From CBDULX01 sp965368175 (GTDB lineage Bacteria > Pseudomonadota > Gammaproteobacteria > SZUA-229), in NCBI GenBank assembly GCA_965368175.1, contig CBDULX010000137.1, positions 1-8,441 of the forward strand: DNA of 8,441 nt. Reading direction: 5' to 3'. Under the pieces are notes generated by a model that made no database searches, had not been told where the DNA came from, and saw only the letters and a list, made by a program, of their open reading frames with translations. Both the position numbers and the translations under genes were made by a program. This document shows, in pieces, positions 6,200-8,441 of the stretch (positions within the stretch are counted from its first letter, which is position 1; each line of letters begins with the position of its first letter).

Positions 6200-7147
6200 T
6201 CATTGATTAAACGAACTTTTACTCTGAGCCCAAACATCATCGGCCTGCGTTCGCACATCAACCCGGTTCCTGTCGAAATGGCCTACAGCCAGTTCGATGA
6301 CAGATTGATCGGCCAGGATCTTTTTGTGACCGAGTCCCTCTGTCGTGTACAGGGTGACATTAGAATGTTGTTTTGAAACTTCCTTCGAGACTTCATATGG
6401 GGCTGTCCGATCCTCCCTGTCGTGCACAATGAGAAATTTTGATGTGATGTCTTTCACCAGCAGGTGAGGATTATCATTGTCCAGACTGTAGCCGAGTGTT
6501 TCTTCGATCTCGGCGATTAGACTTTGATATACCATCGTCGGTATGCCGTGAGAGTCGAAGGTGTCATAGAGAAGCTCCCTGAGTTTCAGGGCAGGGGCTA
6601 TCAGCACAGTATCCAGACAGCGATCCTGCCTGGAAAGAGCCATGACAACCGCTGAGGCCCCCAGCGAGTGGGCGATAATACCCTGAATGTTGAGTCCGTT
6701 ATCCTGGTTTAGCAGCACCCTCACTGTTTCGGCGATTTCAAAGCCGTTAGTGAAGCGTCCCTGGGACTCGCCGTGAGCGGGTGCATCGAATATAACCGCC
6801 GAATAGCCGGCTGTCTTTAGCTGGTCAAAGAACCGATGGAACTGAACGCCCCGACCATTCCAGCCGTGGACAAAAAGTATGGCGGGGCCATGCCCAAACT
6901 GCCAGCATTGAACTGCCTTGCCGTTTAGCTGTACCTGAAACTTCCGACCGCTTTCCAGGCGAAGGCTTTGCGCTGGGGGGAGACGGTAGGCATGCGGGGC
7001 AAAGAGCTGGTTCATTATGGTCCGCCGGGTTGGTGCTCGTGCTATCTGCCACAGAACCGACAGGATTGTTTTCAGGGTAAATCGCTTGATCTGACTCGCA
7101 CGAACGTTCGTTTTTAATGTGGTGGCTTTTGCGTATCGGATGCTCAT
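6200..7147 (-). CDS. Alpha/beta hydrolase
   Basis: A 315-residue hydrolase, probably cytoplasmic, of the serine esterase/lipase-like fold. HGWNGRG at 94-100 gives the oxyanion loop, FDAPAHGES at 120-128 is the usual strand-turn motif, and AHSLGA carries the nucleophile Ser161 (Ala replaces the first Gly of GxSxG, a common variant). VHDREDRTAP gives Asp246, and GLGHKKIL gives His274. The triad is thus complete. Residues 1-60 are basic and amphipathic, ahead of the core. The start at 7147 has AGAGGG seven bases upstream; an in-frame ATG at 7015 (residue 45) is a weaker alternative. It lies 82 bases downstream of a TetR gene on the same strand. An operator-like palindrome sits inside codons 13-16. 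Substrate cannot be inferred. It converges with the reductase gene across 84 bases. Confidence 0.9.
   Translation of the reverse strand: MSIRYAKATTLKTNVRASQIKRFTLKTILSVLWQIARAPTRRTIMNQLFAPHAYRLPPAQSLRLESGRKFQVQLNGKAVQCWQFGHGPAILFVHGWNGRGVQFHRFFDQLKTAGYSAVIFDAPAHGESQGRFTNGFEIAETVRVLLNQDNGLNIQGIIAHSLGASAVVMALSRQDRCLDTVLIAPALKLRELLYDTFDSHGIPTMVYQSLIAEIEETLGYSLDNDNPHLLVKDITSKFLIVHDREDRTAPYEVSKEVSKQHSNVTLYTTEGLGHKKILADQSVIELAVGHFDRNRVDVRTQADDVWAQSKSSFNQ
7100..7111. promoter_or_regulatory. Perfect palindrome ACGAACGTTCGT, likely second TetR operator
   Basis: A 12-bp perfect palindrome inside the 5' end of the hydrolase gene. Bases 7098-7110 (GCACGAACGTTCG) match 7824-7836 in the regulator's promoter at 12 of 13 positions. 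It lies about 40 bases into the gene, so it would act as a roadblock, or would control a promoter for the shorter start at 7015. Confidence 0.5.
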
Positions 7148-7154
7148 TTTTTCA

Positions 7155-7160
7155 CCCTCT
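7155..7160 (-). promoter_or_regulatory. Ribosome binding site of the hydrolase
   Basis: AGAGGG on the minus strand, seven bases before ATG 7147; supports the long start. Confidence 0.55.
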
Positions 7161-7181
7161 GTTCATTGTGTTCGGTTGGTG

Positions 7182-7193
7182 TAACTCGAGTTA
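7182..7193. promoter_or_regulatory. Perfect palindrome TAACTCGAGTTA in the TetR-hydrolase gap
   Basis: Twelve-base perfect palindrome 35 bases upstream of the hydrolase start. It has no loop, so it is not a terminator; a protein-binding site is the likelier role. Its sequence is unrelated to the ACGAACGT motif. Confidence 0.35.
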
Positions 7194-7206
7194 GCTGAGA
7201 TTTTCG

Positions 7207-7218
7207 ACCATTAATGGT
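7207..7218. promoter_or_regulatory. Perfect palindrome ACCATTAATGGT in the TetR-hydrolase gap
   Basis: Twelve-base perfect palindrome, nearly 16 bases with one mismatched pair, centred 25 bases from the palindrome at 7182-7193. It lies just after the TetR stop codon. It has no hairpin loop and no T run, so termination is unlikely. Confidence 0.35.
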
Positions 7219-7229
7219 TGCCCCATGGG

Positions 7230-7811
7230 CTATTGGTAGTCCTTCAGGAGTCGATCCAGTGAGACCTGCTGGTGTTTTTCGGTATCGGAATCCTGGAGTA
7301 GCTCATGATAATAATAGAAACCAAGCAAGAGAGCGTAGAGGTCAAAGGCGAACTGGTCATAATCTATGTCCTCTCTGAAGTCGCCAGCCTTGACTGCCGA
7401 CTGAGCAATCCTTTTCAGGCAATCGATCCACTCTTTCTGTTGAGCAAGCAGGCATTCTTTCACTTTCCCTGGGCGGCCGCTAAACTCCGTACTGGCGTGC
7501 ACGAAAATGCAACCCCCGCTGAGTTTGGAGCCATACTCGTTCCAGTTGTTGACGATGGCTCTGATCCTTGGGATCCCAGCTTCGATCTTGAGGGCCGGCA
7601 GGATGACACTGTCAGCAAAGACTCTGGATGCATGTTCGAGGATCATGATTTGCAGATTCTCCTTGGACTGAAAGTGGCCGAACAATCCACTCTTGGACAT
7701 GTTTGTCGCTTTGGCCAGAGCTCCGATGCTGATGCTCTCAAGGCTTAATTGGCCGGCCATCTCCAGGCCGGCCTCGAGAATGGCTTGTTTTACGTCTTCC
7801 GTCTTTTTCAT
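7230..7811 (-). CDS. TetR family transcriptional regulator upstream of the hydrolase
   Basis: A 193-residue repressor. The TetR DNA-binding domain spans about residues 5-53: VKQAILEAGLEMAGQ, helix-turn-helix ISIGALAKATNMSKSGLFGHF (27-47), then SKENL. The C-terminal ligand domain carries SGGCIFVHASTEF with Cys101, then RPGKVKECL, a pattern I associate with the TetR C-terminal domain groups that have a conserved Gly-Cys. The gene lies 82 bases upstream of the hydrolase on the same strand, so the hydrolase is its likely target. Its predicted promoter (7818-7846) would start transcription at or next to the A of ATG 7811, and no Shine-Dalgarno site is present, so a leaderless mRNA is likely. The operator-like motif in the promoter spacer suggests autoregulation. 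Ligand unknown. Confidence 0.92.
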   Translation of the reverse strand: MKKTEDVKQAILEAGLEMAGQLSLESISIGALAKATNMSKSGLFGHFQSKENLQIMILEHASRVFADSVILPALKIEAGIPRIRAIVNNWNEYGSKLSGGCIFVHASTEFSGRPGKVKECLLAQQKEWIDCLKRIAQSAVKAGDFREDIDYDQFAFDLYALLLGFYYYHELLQDSDTEKHQQVSLDRLLKDYQ

Positions 7812-7817
7812 GATGAT

Positions 7818-7846
7818 CTTTTAGCACGAACGTGCGTGCGGGTCAA
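7818..7846 (-). promoter_or_regulatory. Predicted sigma-70 promoter of the TetR gene
   Basis: On the minus strand, -35 TTGACC (7846-7841, five of six bases) and -10 TAAAAG (7823-7818, four of six) are separated by exactly 17 bases. The spacer holds the palindrome at 7824-7835. Transcription is predicted to begin near 7811, the first base of the start codon. Confidence 0.5.
7824..7835. promoter_or_regulatory. Operator-like palindrome GCACGAACGTGC in the TetR promoter
   Basis: Five-base arms GCACG and CGTGC around AA lie between the -35 and -10 elements. The 13 bases 7824-7836 recur with one mismatch at 7098-7110 inside the hydrolase gene. The position is ideal for autorepression. Confidence 0.55.
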
Positions 7847-7930
7847 GAACGGCGCCCAGCCATAATGACAAAGGGGGGGCTGCCACATTGCCGCCCAAAT
7901 TATGCGTTAAAAGTGAAGCAGTTAGATCCT

Positions 7931-8017
7931 CTATGCTAGTCCGAGAACTTTATTCAAATGTAAACGAGGCTCCCTGGAATAAATTCGGTAGATTCTTTCA
8001 TCCCTGGGATGTTTCAT
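7931..8017 (-). pseudogene. Possible tiny remnant of an IS3-type transposase
   Basis: A 28-codon reading contains DERIYRIY followed by a Glu and Leu-rich stretch ending in LHLNK. The order resembles the KRVYRIY...LNLRIK segment near the start of IS3-family OrfB. It has no ribosome binding site, no flanking terminal repeats and no further transposase sequence. A chance match is quite possible. Confidence 0.18.
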
Positions 8018-8112
8018 TTCTCTATCTGTTAGAATTCATATAACAAATAAAAGGGGCCCTGTCCCTCCTATAGTTTCCTAGGAATTTAACTACATACTTA
8101 TGAGTAAATGTT

Positions 8113-8441
8113 GTGAGCAAAACTTTAACTATATTCATCAATGATCAATCCGTATTCGAATACGAATGTGAAAATCTTCTTGAGGACAAACAACGAGCGT
8201 TCCTCGATAAAATGGACAGTGATATGGGGCGTGGAATAAAAATTCATGGGGAGTTAATAGCCAATCCCGACAATGACCAGCGTGCCAGGTTTGTAGCCAT
8301 GAATCTGATTAAAGCCTTACAGCAGAATAATGACGCTATTATTGCGGCATCATGTGCTTATTTAGCCAGTCGTCGACCTGAGCTGATAGAAATTCGCGCC
8401 AATGATGGTGATGCGGGTGTGGTTATTGATCTGGTTGATGG
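8113..8441 (+). CDS. Small protein of unknown function, 3' end cut by window edge
   Basis: An open frame of 109 codons with no stop before the window ends. The translation is hydrophilic and mainly helical in character, with no signal peptide or membrane segment: FINDQSVFEYE near residue 8, FLDKMDSDMGRGIKIHGEL around 30-48, then FVAMNLIKALQQNNDAIIAA at 60-79 and ending VVIDLVD. I do not recognise a named family; the feel is of a conserved hypothetical cytoplasmic protein. The start must be GTG 8113 or far downstream: an in-frame TGA lies at 8101-8103 and no other start codon lies between. No Shine-Dalgarno site is apparent. An out-of-frame 14-codon reading (ATG 8100 to TGA 8144) overlaps the start. 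Coding use, an uninterrupted frame and sensible composition support a real gene. Confidence 0.72.
   Translation, partial: MSKTLTIFINDQSVFEYECENLLEDKQRAFLDKMDSDMGRGIKIHGELIANPDNDQRARFVAMNLIKALQQNNDAIIAASCAYLASRRPELIEIRANDGDAGVVIDLVD

Larger units (their letters stand above)
7812..8112. other. Intergenic region between TetR and the last gene
   Basis: 301 bases. The left end holds the TetR promoter and operator. At about 7872-7898 a G-rich tract and GCCGCCC can form a seven-pair stem with one mismatch, without a good T run on either side. A 28-codon minus-strand reading at 7931-8017 faintly resembles an IS3 transposase. A ten-base palindrome TTCCTAGGAA lies at 8075-8084, near GGGGCCCTGTCCC (8053-8065). 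I see no tRNA, small RNA gene or clear promoter for the gene at 8113. Confidence 0.5.

Noticed and set aside
7305..7748. A 147-codon plus-strand open frame opposite the TetR gene
   Set aside because: It is the antisense shadow of a clear TetR protein and has no ribosome binding site or family motif.
7872..7898. G-rich tract with GCCGCCC forming a stem in the gap right of TetR
   Set aside because: One mismatch, no gene ending nearby and only a weak T stretch on the minus strand; not called as a terminator.
1..8441. CRISPR array, tRNA, rRNA, toxin-antitoxin or phage defence system
   Set aside because: No regularly spaced repeats, cloverleaf, small paired genes or defence-type domains are visible on either strand.

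Overview
The window reads as chromosomal DNA of a gammaproteobacterium. This rests on an NAD-type malic enzyme, a YnfM-like permease, Shine-Dalgarno (SD) sites of the AGGAG type and a mixed base composition. No rRNA, tRNA, CRISPR array or intact insertion sequence is visible. Eight protein genes are complete or nearly so, and one more runs off each edge or close to it.

Layout. (1) 1-1132, minus: 5' two thirds of a malic enzyme gene with a TTG start, cut by the left edge. (2) 1408-2595, plus: a 12-helix YnfM-type major facilitator permease. (3) 2716-3779: a compact AT-rich divergent pair, a GFA/CENP-V zinc protein (minus) and a TetR/AcrR regulator (plus). An 18-bp dyad between them overlaps both predicted promoters. 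A long hairpin followed by T residues closes the regulator gene. (4) 3875-6115, plus: a GC-richer two-gene operon, made of an ATP/ADP-translocase-like (NTT-like) membrane protein and a Tat-exported aldo/keto reductase with a complete catalytic tetrad. (5) 6200-7811, minus: a second TetR regulator followed by an alpha/beta hydrolase. (6) 8113-8441, plus: start of a small conserved-looking protein of unknown function.

How the genes may work together. Two independent regulator-plus-effector cassettes are present. In the first, the TetR protein probably controls itself and the GFA protein; GFA proteins are linked to glutathione and aldehyde chemistry. In the second, a 13-base motif in the regulator's own promoter spacer recurs with one mismatch near the 5' end of the hydrolase gene, which points to autoregulation plus control of the hydrolase. 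Between them, the permease and Tat reductase pair places a nucleotide-cofactor enzyme in the periplasm next to a relative of nucleotide exchangers; this is the most suggestive functional link here, but it is inference.

I see no clearly new defence or mobile system. The most checkable new points are the shared operator motif, the likely leaderless starts at 7811 and 3875, the REP-like hairpin at 3804-3846, and the transporter and Tat-reductase pairing.
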